Below are positions 35,440 to 44,010 of a stretch of 64,000 bases of DNA, in pieces. Source of the DNA: Tateyamaria pelophila. Lineage in GTDB: Bacteria; Pseudomonadota; Alphaproteobacteria; Rhodobacterales; Rhodobacteraceae. Made by a program: the position numbers and the translations under genes. The notes beneath the pieces are model-generated. The model did no database searches and was not told where the DNA came from. It worked only from the letters and a program-made list of their open reading frames with translations. The stretch is from the NCBI RefSeq assembly GCF_019966495.1, contig NZ_JAIMIA010000001.1, forward strand, positions 124,001 through 188,000, in the 5' to 3' direction. Each line of letters opens with the position of its first letter. The first letter of the stretch is position 1.

Positions 35440-35940
35440 CTAGGCTTGCTTGCGCAAACGCTCTTCCAGAACCTCAAACGGCACGCCGGGTGCGTCCTTG
35501 GCTTGCCGGATCACCAGCGAAGTCTTGACCGACGCCACGTTTGCAGTGGTCAACAATTCGCCCGTCAGAAAACTTTGGAAACTGGACAGGTCGGGTGCCA
35601 CGCATTTGAGGATGAAATCCACCTCTCCATTGAGCATGTGGCACTCACGCACCAACGGCCAGGCACGACACAGATTTTCAAAGGCGCTCAGGTCAACTTC
35701 GGCCTGACTGGCCAGCCCGACATTGGCAAAAACCTGCACCTCAAAGCCCAGTTCGTGTGCGTCTACATCCGCATGGTAGCCCTTGATGTATCCGCTTTCC
35801 TCAAGCGTGCGCACGCGGCGCAAACAGGGTGGCGCAGAAATGCCGACCCGCTTGGCCAATTCGACATTGGTCATGCGCCCGTCTGACTGAAGTTCTGCGA
35901 GAATCTTGCGATCAATCGAATCGAGTCGCGTGCTTGCCAT
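35440..35940 (-). CDS. Lrp/AsnC-family transcriptional regulator
   Basis: A 166-residue feast/famine regulator. Residues 8-60 are the AsnC-type helix-turn-helix (IDRKILAELQSDGRMTNVELAKRVG-like pattern, PPCLRRVRTLE), and residues 75-155 are the RAM effector domain (GEVDFILKCVAPD). It stands divergent to trxB with 189 bp between, a pairing seen often in Rhodobacterales. The ligand is probably an amino acid. No operator could be placed. Confidence 0.92.
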   Translation of the reverse strand: MASTRLDSIDRKILAELQSDGRMTNVELAKRVGISAPPCLRRVRTLEESGYIKGYHADVDAHELGFEVQVFANVGLASQAEVDLSAFENLCRAWPLVRECHMLNGEVDFILKCVAPDLSSFQSFLTGELLTTANVASVKTSLVIRQAKDAPGVPFEVLEERLRKQA

Positions 35941-36129
35941 AAGCGCCCCCTGAATTTGCGGTTGTTATAGCACCCCGCGGAGTATGCGCAATAATCTTTC
36001 GCACCAGCGCAACATTTGGAAATCAAAGCGGTAAATCACGGGACGATCTTCCCTTCAATCGCGGGGTTCAAACCTTGCGATCCTGTGTCTATATCAGTCG
36101 GACTGAAATCTAATCGACCGGGGGTTATC

Positions 36130-37113
36130 ATGGCCGAGACAAAGCGCACGAAGGTTCTGATCATTGGCTCCGGCCCTGCCGGTTACACTGCGGGCGTTTA
36201 TGCCAGCCGTGCGATGCTGAATCCGATACTGGTGCAAGGGATTGAACCCGGCGGTCAGTTGACCACCACGACTGAGGTCGAAAACTGGCCAGGCGACACC
36301 GAGGTGCAAGGGCCCGATCTGATGATCCGCATGCAGGATCACGCCAAGGCGATGGGCTGCGACATCATCGGCGATATCATCACCTCCGTGGACTTCTCGA
36401 ACCGGCCCTTCGTCGCACAATCCGACAGCGGCACGGAATATGTTGCGGACGCCATCATTCTGGCAACCGGCGCGCGCGCCAAATGGCTGGGTCTGCCCTC
36501 GGAAGAGAAATTCAAAGGCTTCGGCGTGTCGGCTTGCGCCACATGCGACGGATTCTTTTACCGCGGACAGGAAATCGTTGTGATCGGCGGCGGCAACACG
36601 GCCGTCGAAGAGGCTTTGTTTTTGACCAACTTCGCGTCCAAAGTCACTCTTGTGCACCGCCGGGACGAATTGCGAGCCGAGAAAATCCTGATCGATCGTT
36701 TGATGAAAAATCCAAAGATCGAGCCGCTGTGGTTCCACGAACTGGTCGAAGTCTACGGCGGCGACAGCCCGCTGGGTGTCGAAGGGGTCAAGGTCAAACA
36801 TACCAAAACGGGCGAACTGACGGACATCCAGGCCAAGGGCGTTTTTGTTGCGATCGGCCATGCGCCGGCCAATGAGCTGGTCAGGGATGTTCTGGAGACG
36901 CATATGGGGGGTTATGTCGTGACAAAGCCCGACAGCACGGAAACATCGATCCCCGGCGTCTTTGCCGCGGGCGATCTGACGGATTACAAATACCGCCAGG
37001 CTGTTACATCTGCGGGCATGGGCTGCATGGCAGCGCTCGAGGCCGAACGTTTCATCGCGGAAACCGAAAGCGACACGACCGCCGAAACAATCATCAGCGC
37101 AGTCGCGGAATAG
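36130..37113 (+). CDS. trxB: Thioredoxin-disulfide reductase
   Basis: A 327-residue FAD/NADPH enzyme keeping thioredoxin reduced. FAD motif GSGPAGYTAG is near 14-23, the redox pair Cys136/Cys139 is in CATCDG, the NADPH motif GGGNTAVEEAL is near 154-164, and the C-terminal FAD motif GVFAAGDLTD is near 277-286. The start at 36130 is where homology begins; the open frame extends further upstream with no ribosome site. Confidence 0.96.
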   Translation: MAETKRTKVLIIGSGPAGYTAGVYASRAMLNPILVQGIEPGGQLTTTTEVENWPGDTEVQGPDLMIRMQDHAKAMGCDIIGDIITSVDFSNRPFVAQSDSGTEYVADAIILATGARAKWLGLPSEEKFKGFGVSACATCDGFFYRGQEIVVIGGGNTAVEEALFLTNFASKVTLVHRRDELRAEKILIDRLMKNPKIEPLWFHELVEVYGGDSPLGVEGVKVKHTKTGELTDIQAKGVFVAIGHAPANELVRDVLETHMGGYVVTKPDSTETSIPGVFAAGDLTDYKYRQAVTSAGMGCMAALEAERFIAETESDTTAETIISAVAE

Positions 37114-37164
37114 AGATCACTGCCATGCGTTCGCGCGCGCCCCCGTGTGTGCGCGAACCGGCGT

Positions 37165-37225
37165 CCCCTTCTCTGTTCCCGAAAATCCCGGGGGAGCCCG
37201 AAGGGCGGGGGCGGGGCCCCCTCTA
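37165..37225 (-). repeat. Dispersed GC-rich intergenic repeat, copy c
   Basis: On the minus strand: GGGGGCCCCGCCCCC, then GGGCTCCCCCGGGATTTTCG and a GAACAGAGAAG tail. This matches the layout of copy b (hairpin block, CTCCCCCGGGATnTTT core, GAAGAAG-like tail). It lies between trxB and the cyclase gene and may act as a bidirectional barrier to transcription. Confidence 0.55.
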
Positions 37226-37346
37226 CCACCATCAACACCGGGTGTGGTCCGCCAACACCAAAGGCGACCAGCGACCAATGACAGGTTGACCGACAGGTGT
37301 TCTGTCGCCACCCTTTCCTCTCGGAACTACGTGAATTGGGGACATC

Positions 37347-39026
37347 ATGGCGAGCGTGCTTTGGCGTGGCAACTGGGCAACGCGGGCGCGGATCGCGTCC
37401 GGCCTCGTGCTCATGCTCTACGTCACGCTCCACTTGCTCAACATTGCGGCCGTTCTGATCTCCCCCAGCGTTGCCAATGCGTTTCAGGACCTCCGGCTGG
37501 CCGTCACCCGGAGCGCCCCGGGCGAGGTCCTGTTGGGCACCGCGCTGATCACGCATCTTTTGCTCGCGCTTTATAAAATCGCCATGCGGCGCTCGCTTCG
37601 GATGTCGCTGGGCGAAGGCATCCAGATTGCCTTTGGCATCACGATCCCACTGATCCTGAGCAGCCACATCATCTACACCCATATCGCATTTCAAGCCATC
37701 GGCGTGGATACCCGGTTGGGCTATGTCACCGCGTTGATATGGGACACGACCGATGGGTGGCTGCAGGTGGTCTTGATGGCCGTCACCTGGGTGCACGCCG
37801 CGATCGGCATACATATGTGGCTCAGGATAACGTCGTGGTGGGGGCGTGCCATTCCATGGATGATCGGGATCGCCGTTCTGGTACCGACTTTGGCCTTGCT
37901 GGGATTCGTCACCTCTGGCCGCGCGGTGCGGGAGATCCTCCAGGACCCAGGGACACGGGCCATGGCCTTTGAAGCCTGGGGATTTCCAGACCAACAAGGC
38001 TTTGATTTTCTCCGCACAATCGACACACGTGTGGACGGCATCATGTGGACAATTCTGGGCGTTCTGATCATATTCATCCTGATACGCTGGACCGTGGCGA
38101 GCATCCGCAAACCGGTGCGGATCACCTATGTGAACGGCCCGACCGTCCGGGCCGCGCGGGGGCCGACGCTGTTGGAAACATCGCGGATGGCAGGGGTGGT
38201 TCATACCGCGCTGTGCGGTGGACGTGGGCGGTGTACCACCTGCCGGGTCATCGTCGAGGACGGGCTTGATGACTTGCCACCGCCCTCAGCCGCGGAAAGG
38301 CGCGCCTTGCACGCGGTTGGCGCACCGCCGAATGCGCGGCTTGCTTGTCAGGTTCGGCCACAAGGCCCGACAACAGTGTTTCGAGTCTTTGCAGAGGATG
38401 GCAAACGGGGGCGCGCCCATGCCAGTCAAGGCAAGGAAGCCCGGCTTGCTGTCCTTTTTCTGGACATGCGCGGCTTTACGGCCCGGACCGACGGGCAACT
38501 GCCCTATGATGTGGTCTTCCTGTTGAACCGGTTCTTCGATGAGATCGTCCCGCCCATTCTCGCGGCGGATGGCACGATCGACAAGTATATGGGCGACGGG
38601 CTGATGGCTGTTTTTGAAACAAGGGATGACACCAGTTCGGCCCGCGCTGCACTCAAGGCGCTTGAAGGGATTGGGGCAGCGCTCGAGAAATTCAATGCCA
38701 CCCTGACGCAAGAAGGCAGCACCCCAGTCTCGATCGGCATCGGCGTTCATCTGGGGACAGTCGTGCTGGGAGAGATCGGTGCGGCGGGTCGGGCGCCACG
38801 GACGCTGATCGGTGATACGGTCAACATCGCGTCGCGTCTGGAGAGTGAAACCAAGGCCCTTGGTGTGCAAGCGATTGTCTCCATTGATATTCTGATTGCC
38901 GCCGACATAAGTCCGCCCGATGACAGCCTCGTGTCGCTCACTTTGCGTGGCCGCGAAGCACCATTGCAAGCCTTGCCCCTGTCAGATGCGAGCGATGCAG
39001 GAGCACTTCAGACAGGCTCGTTCTGA
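37347..39026 (+). CDS. Membrane [2Fe-2S] ferredoxin-adenylate/guanylate cyclase fusion
   Basis: A 559-residue three-part protein. Residues 1-250 hold about five to six membrane spans rich in histidines (THLLLALYK, SSHIIYTH, WVHAAIGIHMW), a pattern that suggests a quinone- or heme-binding b-type unit. Residues 260-345 are a plant-type ferredoxin domain with Cys290, Cys296, Cys299 and Cys334 in CGGRGRCTTC...LACQ spacing. Residues 365-545 are a class III nucleotide cyclase with the metal-binding FLDMRGF and the loop DKYMGDGLMAVF. It would make cAMP (or cGMP) in the cytosol under control of membrane or cluster redox state; that sensing role is inference. Confidence 0.9.
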   Translation: MASVLWRGNWATRARIASGLVLMLYVTLHLLNIAAVLISPSVANAFQDLRLAVTRSAPGEVLLGTALITHLLLALYKIAMRRSLRMSLGEGIQIAFGITIPLILSSHIIYTHIAFQAIGVDTRLGYVTALIWDTTDGWLQVVLMAVTWVHAAIGIHMWLRITSWWGRAIPWMIGIAVLVPTLALLGFVTSGRAVREILQDPGTRAMAFEAWGFPDQQGFDFLRTIDTRVDGIMWTILGVLIIFILIRWTVASIRKPVRITYVNGPTVRAARGPTLLETSRMAGVVHTALCGGRGRCTTCRVIVEDGLDDLPPPSAAERRALHAVGAPPNARLACQVRPQGPTTVFRVFAEDGKRGRAHASQGKEARLAVLFLDMRGFTARTDGQLPYDVVFLLNRFFDEIVPPILAADGTIDKYMGDGLMAVFETRDDTSSARAALKALEGIGAALEKFNATLTQEGSTPVSIGIGVHLGTVVLGEIGAAGRAPRTLIGDTVNIASRLESETKALGVQAIVSIDILIAADISPPDDSLVSLTLRGREAPLQALPLSDASDAGALQTGSF

Positions 39027-39097
39027 TCAGACCTGCGCCGCAGCTTCCGTGTCGCCCATTAACCACAATGTACAAAAACGTCGCATATTGAAAGTTT

Positions 39098-39143
39098 GTT
39101 CTTTCATGAACACACTTCTTCTGACATGTGTTCACGCATGAAC
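39098..39143. promoter_or_regulatory. Two GTTC-N6-GAAC operators upstream of the HTH-sat-cysC gene
   Basis: GTTC-TTTCAT-GAAC at 39098-39111 and GTTC-ACGCAT-GAAC at 39130-39143 are 32 bp apart, about three helical turns, on the same DNA face. The facing halves also form a larger inverted repeat, TGAACACA-N12-TGTGTTCA (39107-39134). They end 17 bp before the start codon of a gene whose own N-terminus is a helix-turn-helix domain, so self-binding is plausible. Confidence 0.6.
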
Positions 39144-39160
39144 GTAACTGAGTCTGTGAC

Positions 39161-41230
39161 ATGACAAGCGCCGCGACGAAACCCAATCCGGAATACGAAG
39201 ATCAGCTCTTCCGTCTGTTGCGCCAGCTTGATCTGGCGCCGCAGGCGTCGCAACGGTCTACGGCCGAAGCGTTGGGCGTGTCTCTGGGTCGGCTCAACGC
39301 ATTGCTGCGTGGCGCAACGGCAGCCGGTTTCGTCTCCGTCAGCGGCCATGACGGTCCCGACAAACGCCAACGCTACTACTATGCACTGACGACACGCGGT
39401 GCCGCCGAAAAAATTCGGCTCACTGACCAATTCTTAACTCGAAAGTTTGCAGAATACGACGCGCTCTATTCCGAACTGACTGGCACAACCTCTGGATTCA
39501 ATCCCTTAAACTACAGGACAAAATTGATGGAAAATAATCTCGCCCCTATCCCGGAGCTATTCGTCTCCTATGACAGCGCGCAAAAGCTCAAAATGGAAGC
39601 TGCGAACCTTGTCAGCTGGGATCTGACACCACGTCAGATCTGTGACTTGGAGCTGTTGATGAACGGTGGGTTCAACCCGCTGAAGGGCTTTCTTTCCGAA
39701 GCGGATTACAACAGTGTCGTCAACGACATGCGCACCGTGGACGGTCATCTGTGGCCGATCCCGATCACGCTGGACGTCAACGAAAAATTCTCCGGCGATC
39801 TGGAGATCGGTCAGGACATCGCGCTGCGTGACCAGGAAGGCGTGATCCTCGCCACAATGACCGTCACCGACCGTTGGACACCCAACAAAGCGCTCGAAGC
39901 CGAAAAAGTGTTCGGAGCAGATGACAGCGCACACCCTGCCGTCAACTACCTGCATAACACGGCGGGCGACGTTTATCTGGGGGGACCGGTCACAGGCATC
40001 CAGCAACCTGTGCACTACGATTTCCGCGGCCGTCGCGATACGCCGAACGAATTGCGCGCGTTTTTCCGTAAAATGGGCTGGCGCAAGGTTGTGGCTTTCC
40101 AAACCCGGAACCCGCTGCACCGCGCGCACCAGGAACTGACCTTCCGCGCCGCACGTGAAGCACAGGCCAACCTGCTGATCCACCCGGTCGTGGGCCTGAC
40201 CAAACCGGGCGACGTCGATCACTTCACCCGCGTGCGCTGCTACGAAGCGGTCCTCGACCAGTACCCGCAAGCGACAACTTCGATGTCCCTTCTGAACCTC
40301 GCCATGCGCATGGCAGGCCCGCGTGAAGCGGTCTGGCACGGCCTGATCCGCAAGAACCACGGCTGCACCCACTTCATCGTCGGTCGCGACCACGCAGGCC
40401 CCGGCAGCAACTCCGCTGGCGAAGATTTCTATGGCCCCTATGACGCGCAGGACCTGTTCCGCGCGCATCAGGAAGAGATGGGCATTGAAATGGTCGATTT
40501 CAAACACATGGTCTGGGTGCAGGAACGCGCCCAATACGAAGCCATGGACGAAATCAAAGATAAGGATGACATTACCATCCTGAACATCTCGGGCACGGAA
40601 CTGCGCCGCCGCCTGGCCGAAGGTCTGGAAATCCCCGAATGGTTCTCGTTCCCCGAAGTGGTCAAGGAACTGCGTCGCACCAAGCCTCCACGCGACAAAC
40701 AAGGGTTTACCGTCTTCTTCACCGGGTTCTCCGGGTCGGGCAAATCCACCATCGCAAACGCCTTGATGGTCAAGCTGATGGAAATGGGCGGACGTCCGGT
40801 GACATTGCTCGATGGTGACATCGTGCGCAAGAACCTGTCCTCCGAGCTGGGCTTCTCCAAAGAGCACCGCGACCTGAACATCCGCCGCATCGGCTATGTC
40901 GCGTCCGAGATCACCAAGAACGGCGGGATCGCCATCTGTGCGCCCATCGCGCCCTATGCCACCACGCGCCGCGCCGTGCGCGAAGACATCGAAGCTTTCG
41001 GTGCCTTTGTCGAAGTGCACGTCGCCACCACGATCGAAGAGTGTGAACGCCGTGACCGCAAAGGCCTGTACAAGCTGGCGCGTGAAGGCAAGATCAAAGA
41101 GTTCACAGGTATTTCAGACCCTTACGATGTGCCTGCAAACCCTGAGTTGAGCGTCGAAACCGAGAATGTCGACGTCGATAACTGCGCGCACCAGGTTCTG
41201 CTGAAACTGGAGTCGATGGGCCTGATCTAG
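39161..41230 (+). CDS. MarR/EPS-type HTH domain fused to sulfate adenylyltransferase/APS kinase
   Basis: A 689-residue protein. Residues 10-110 form a winged helix-turn-helix resembling the EPS-associated MarR group (LFRLLRQLDLAPQASQRSTA, YYYALTTRGAAEKIRLTDQF, RKFAEYDALYSEL). Residues 123-510 are ATP sulfurylase with the catalytic QTRNPLHRAH at about 314-323 and GRDHAGPG; residues 515-689 are APS kinase with P-loop GFSGSGKST at about 523. The enzyme half activates sulfate to PAPS for sulfation or assimilation. An internal ATG at 39527 has AGGA eight bases upstream and would give the ordinary enzyme of about 567 residues, so two products are possible. Confidence 0.9.
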   Translation: MTSAATKPNPEYEDQLFRLLRQLDLAPQASQRSTAEALGVSLGRLNALLRGATAAGFVSVSGHDGPDKRQRYYYALTTRGAAEKIRLTDQFLTRKFAEYDALYSELTGTTSGFNPLNYRTKLMENNLAPIPELFVSYDSAQKLKMEAANLVSWDLTPRQICDLELLMNGGFNPLKGFLSEADYNSVVNDMRTVDGHLWPIPITLDVNEKFSGDLEIGQDIALRDQEGVILATMTVTDRWTPNKALEAEKVFGADDSAHPAVNYLHNTAGDVYLGGPVTGIQQPVHYDFRGRRDTPNELRAFFRKMGWRKVVAFQTRNPLHRAHQELTFRAAREAQANLLIHPVVGLTKPGDVDHFTRVRCYEAVLDQYPQATTSMSLLNLAMRMAGPREAVWHGLIRKNHGCTHFIVGRDHAGPGSNSAGEDFYGPYDAQDLFRAHQEEMGIEMVDFKHMVWVQERAQYEAMDEIKDKDDITILNISGTELRRRLAEGLEIPEWFSFPEVVKELRRTKPPRDKQGFTVFFTGFSGSGKSTIANALMVKLMEMGGRPVTLLDGDIVRKNLSSELGFSKEHRDLNIRRIGYVASEITKNGGIAICAPIAPYATTRRAVREDIEAFGAFVEVHVATTIEECERRDRKGLYKLAREGKIKEFTGISDPYDVPANPELSVETENVDVDNCAHQVLLKLESMGLI

Positions 41231-41250
41231 ACCATTCGAGCGATACCACC

Positions 41251-41269
41251 GGCGGAGGATGCCTCCGCC
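41251..41269 (+). terminator. Hairpin after sat-cysC
   Basis: GGCGGAGG-ATG-CCTCCGCC, an eight-base-pair stem 20 bp after the stop, followed by TTACGG and no U-tract. It probably helps stop transcription together with the next, stronger element. Confidence 0.6.
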
Positions 41270-41311
41270 TTACGGGCTCGATCAGAGAGTCCCGCGGAAG
41301 TCTCTTCCCGT

Positions 41312-41338
41312 AAGGCGCACCCTTTGGTGCGCCTTTTT
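41312..41338 (+). terminator. Rho-independent terminator after sat-cysC
   Basis: GGCGCACC-CTTT-GGTGCGCC stem followed by TTTTT, with AA before the stem. This is a textbook terminator for the plus-strand gene; the convergent phzF-like gene ends at its edge. Confidence 0.9.
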
Positions 41339-42206
41339 ACAAGTGTAAGGATCCGCTTATCAACACATGCGCCTGGCCCGACACAACCACCCCGGTGATC
41401 GCCCCCCGTGGACCCAAAACTTCGACATATGCCCTGCCCGGCCGTCCCATTCCATGCCCTTGTTCTGCAACAAGGCGGGGCGTTCCAATCAACCCTTCAG
41501 ACCACAGATAGGCGGCCATTGCCCCGGTCGCAGACCCGGTAAACGGATCCTCACCCGGACTTGGCGGCGCCAAAAGCAGCCGCGCATAGCTGTCACCCTC
41601 CTCAGTGGCACCCGCTTGCGTGACCCAGAATGGCTCCATCATGTCGGTCCCGTCGAGACCCAATTGGTCGAAGTAAGCCTGCAATCCGACACTGTTCAAA
41701 CGCACCGCATTCAAAGTGGTGCGATCTTTCAGAACCGTTATGCAAAACGGCAACCCCGTCGAGACGATTCGGGGTGGGTGCACGATGTCTTCCGGCGCGA
41801 TATCACCGACTGCGGCGACAAGCGCTTTGGGAACGTAAGGGCCGAAGTCCGGCGCGATCTGGGTCATCGTCACCTGACCATCGGCAATTGCAACCGACAC
41901 AAGGCCTGCCCCGGTTTCCAAAACCAGCGTGCCGTCGCCGATCAAATCACGGTGGCGCAAAGCGGCGACAGTGGCCACCGTCGGGTGCCCCGCAAACGGG
42001 ATTTCCCGACTGGCCAGAAAATAACGCACCCTAATATCTGCAACCGTCGAAGGGCCTGTAAACGTACACTCGACCAATGACGTTTCACGAACGAAAGCGA
42101 GACAGGTCTCTTCACCCAAACCTGCGCCATCGTGGACGACGGCGCATCCGTTTCCACCAAACGGGACATTGGTGAACGCGTCCACCCAGTCCACCTCAAA
42201 TTGCAT
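41337..42206 (-). CDS. PhzF-family epimerase/isomerase
   Basis: A 289-residue protein of the diaminopimelate-epimerase fold, PhzF branch. Landmarks are VDAFTNVPFGGNGCAVV at about 8-24, the catalytic Glu region ETSLVECTF near 42-50, EIPFAGHPTVATV near 68-80, and DPFTGSATGAMAAYL near 215-229. Most family members outside phenazine clusters have unknown substrates, and no phenazine genes are nearby. It stands alone, convergent with sat-cysC. Confidence 0.88.
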   Translation of the reverse strand: MQFEVDWVDAFTNVPFGGNGCAVVHDGAGLGEETCLAFVRETSLVECTFTGPSTVADIRVRYFLASREIPFAGHPTVATVAALRHRDLIGDGTLVLETGAGLVSVAIADGQVTMTQIAPDFGPYVPKALVAAVGDIAPEDIVHPPRIVSTGLPFCITVLKDRTTLNAVRLNSVGLQAYFDQLGLDGTDMMEPFWVTQAGATEEGDSYARLLLAPPSPGEDPFTGSATGAMAAYLWSEGLIGTPRLVAEQGHGMGRPGRAYVEVLGPRGAITGVVVSGQAHVLISGSLHL

Positions 42207-42380
42207 CGTGTTCCCCCTCAGACAATCTGGTTTGCAGAAACTTACGGGGGCTTCGTGGATAGATACAATCCGTCGGAGTAAATTTAGAGTGACGCGTCAA
42301 ACAGTGAGGAATGCGTGATCCGTCCGCTTGCATCCCCAAAAAGCGGGCCACGTGAATGTACGCAGCCCGTCAATAAACCA

Positions 42381-42605
42381 TCAGTGCAAAGGCTGCGGGG
42401 CGTAGTCGTTCTGAACCGCCAGTGCCAGCGCCAATTTGCGATTCGCCACCAAGGCCAATTGCTGACCTTCCGCATCATGTACAGCGAACAACTGCTTCAA
42501 GCCTTCGGCCTGATCCTGAACTTCCTTGGGCAACGCATCGACCGAGATCGGTTTGACATAGACCATGCGGCCCACATCAGCATTCAAATCATATGGCGTG
42601 TTCAT
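42381..42605 (-). CDS. DUF1150 family protein
   Basis: A 74-residue acidic small protein of the alphaproteobacterial DUF1150 family. The pattern MVYVKPISVDALPKEV followed by LFAVHDAEGQQLALV is typical. Function is unknown. Its start is four bases after the hsp20 stop, and the hsp20-DUF1150 pairing is common in this class, so it may serve the same heat-stress response. Confidence 0.85.
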   Translation of the reverse strand: MNTPYDLNADVGRMVYVKPISVDALPKEVQDQAEGLKQLFAVHDAEGQQLALVANRKLALALAVQNDYAPQPLH

Positions 42606-42608
42606 GAC

Positions 42609-43019
42609 TTATCCTTTCCGTATGTTGATCGTCTGCACGATCGTTTCGGGCTGGGCGCGGGTCAGATCCACATGCAGCAGACCATTCTCCATCACAGCTT
42701 CACCCACTTCGACACCATCGGCCAACACAAAACTGCGTTGGAACTGCCGTCCGGCAATGCCACGATGCAAAAATATGCGGCCCTCGGTCTCTTCTGCCTG
42801 TCGGCCGCGAATAACCAACTGCCGATCTTCAACGGTGATCGACAGGTCTTCTTCGGCGAAACCGGCCACGGCAAGCGTTATCCGGTACGAAAAGTCAGAT
42901 GTTTGTTCGATGTTGAACGGCGGATAGCCTTCACTGCCCTTGGCAGTCCGTTCCAGAAGCCGTTCAAGTTGCTCAAACCCAAGCATATGCGGGTAAGAGG
43001 CCAAAGTCATTTTCGTCAT
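42609..43019 (-). CDS. Small heat shock protein (Hsp20/IbpA family)
   Basis: A 136-residue alpha-crystallin chaperone that holds unfolding proteins. The N-terminal MLGFEQLERLLE with PPFNIE, the beta-sandwich core (YRITLAVAGFAEEDLSI, EDRQLVIRG, FLHRGIAGRQFQRSF) and the VENGLLHV-like strand match the class A IbpA group. The start at 43019 has AAGGACG upstream; the longer open frame before it is unlikely. A candidate heat-shock sigma promoter lies 66-96 bp upstream. Confidence 0.92.
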   Translation of the reverse strand: MTKMTLASYPHMLGFEQLERLLERTAKGSEGYPPFNIEQTSDFSYRITLAVAGFAEEDLSITVEDRQLVIRGRQAEETEGRIFLHRGIAGRQFQRSFVLADGVEVGEAVMENGLLHVDLTRAQPETIVQTINIRKG

Positions 43020-43082
43020 ACGACACGTCCTTTTAGGGCAAGCGACAGTCAGGTGTCCGTCCCGTATACGGCAACGAACACG

Positions 43083-43115
43083 CCTAATATGGGCAGAAAC
43101 CATGTGTGTAACAAG
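43083..43115 (-). promoter_or_regulatory. Candidate RpoH promoter of hsp20
   Basis: On the minus strand CTTG (43112-43115) is followed 18 bases later by CCCATATTAGG (43083-43093), resembling the heat-shock sigma factor pattern CTTG-N17/18-CCCATnT. The distance to the hsp20 start codon (about 65 bp) is reasonable. The -35 match is only CTTGtt. Confidence 0.4.
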
Positions 43116-43177
43116 GTCTAGGCGCATCGCGTTGTCGTGATTATATTAACGTTACACTAATTGTTTGGAATCATATC

Positions 43178-43402
43178 ATGAACGCCCCCACGGATCTTTC
43201 GATGAAGAACGACGAAGTGCTGCGCGTTGAACTTGAAGTGTTTCGTCGCGAGCACCGGGATCTGGACGACTCTATCCGCGCGCTGCAGGAGATGCCCACT
43301 GCCGACCAGTTGACGGTGCAACGCCTGAAAAAGAAAAAGCTGCGTCTCAAGGATATAATTGCCAATATCGAAGATCGTCTGACCCCTGATATCATTGCGT
43401 GA
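43178..43402 (+). CDS. YdcH/DUF465 family protein
   Basis: A 74-residue basic helical protein of the DUF465 (YdcH) family. A heptad-like helix LEVFRREHRDLDDSIRALQ is followed by the hallmark LTVQRLKKKKLRLKDII. Function is unknown; the fold is a helical hairpin. It is divergent from hsp20 and 122 bp before purE. Confidence 0.88.
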   Translation: MNAPTDLSMKNDEVLRVELEVFRREHRDLDDSIRALQEMPTADQLTVQRLKKKKLRLKDIIANIEDRLTPDIIA

Positions 43403-43524
43403 AGCCGCCATTCACCCGCATGGGCAGACTTGCGTCCAGATGACTGAAGCGGCGCTTTCGGAAACGATTGCGCTTGACCACGAAACACCTATATTCCGCG
43501 CTTCTTGATCGCAGGAGAAGCAGT

Positions 43525-44010
43525 ATGACCGTACAGGTTGGCATAATCATGGGCAGCCAATCCGACTGGCCGACGATGCGCGAGGCTGCGGATATGCTGG
43601 ACGCGCTGGGTGTGCCTTATGAAAAGCGGATCGTCTCGGCGCACCGCACGCCGGACCGACTGTGGGACTATGGCAAAACCGCTGCAGAACGCGGTCTTCA
43701 GGTCATAATCGCGGGCGCTGGCGGTGCCGCGCATTTGCCGGGCATGATGGCCTCCAAGACGCGCGTCCCTGTGATCGGCGTTCCGGTCCAGACCCGGGCA
43801 CTGTCCGGCGTGGACTCGCTCTATTCCATTGTGCAGATGCCGCGCGGTTTTCCGGTGGCGACCATGGCGATCGGTGCGGCCGGCGCAGCCAATGCGGGTC
43901 TGATGGCTGCGGGTATTCTTGCCTTGAACGATGCCAATCTGGCGGCACGTCTGGATCAATGGCGCGCAGACCTGTCGGCCTCCATCCCCGAGGTACCGAC
44001 CGATGACTAA
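43525..44010 (+). CDS. purE: N5-carboxyaminoimidazole ribonucleotide mutase
   Basis: A 161-residue class I PurE for purine synthesis, moving the carboxyl group of N5-CAIR to give CAIR. The active-site motifs GSQSDWPTM near 9-17, SAHRTPDR near 38-45, and [14 protein letters not shown] near 68-81 are all present. The start at 43525 follows GCAGGAGAAG. It overlaps purK by eight bases. Confidence 0.96.
   Translation: MTVQVGIIMGSQSDWPTMREAADMLDALGVPYEKRIVSAHRTPDRLWDYGKTAAERGLQVIIAGAGGAAHLPGMMASKTRVPVIGVPVQTRALSGVDSLYSIVQMPRGFPVATMAIGAAGAANAGLMAAGILALNDANLAARLDQWRADLSASIPEVPTDD

Noticed and set aside
39557-41020. 487-codon minus-strand frame opposite sat-cysC
   Set aside because: Antisense shadow of the enzyme; no recognisable domain.
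41251-41269. Hairpin with three-base loop after sat-cysC as a member of the YCG-N3-CGR family
   Set aside because: The closing pairs are GG/CC, not YCG/CGR, and it is a single hairpin next to a normal terminator.
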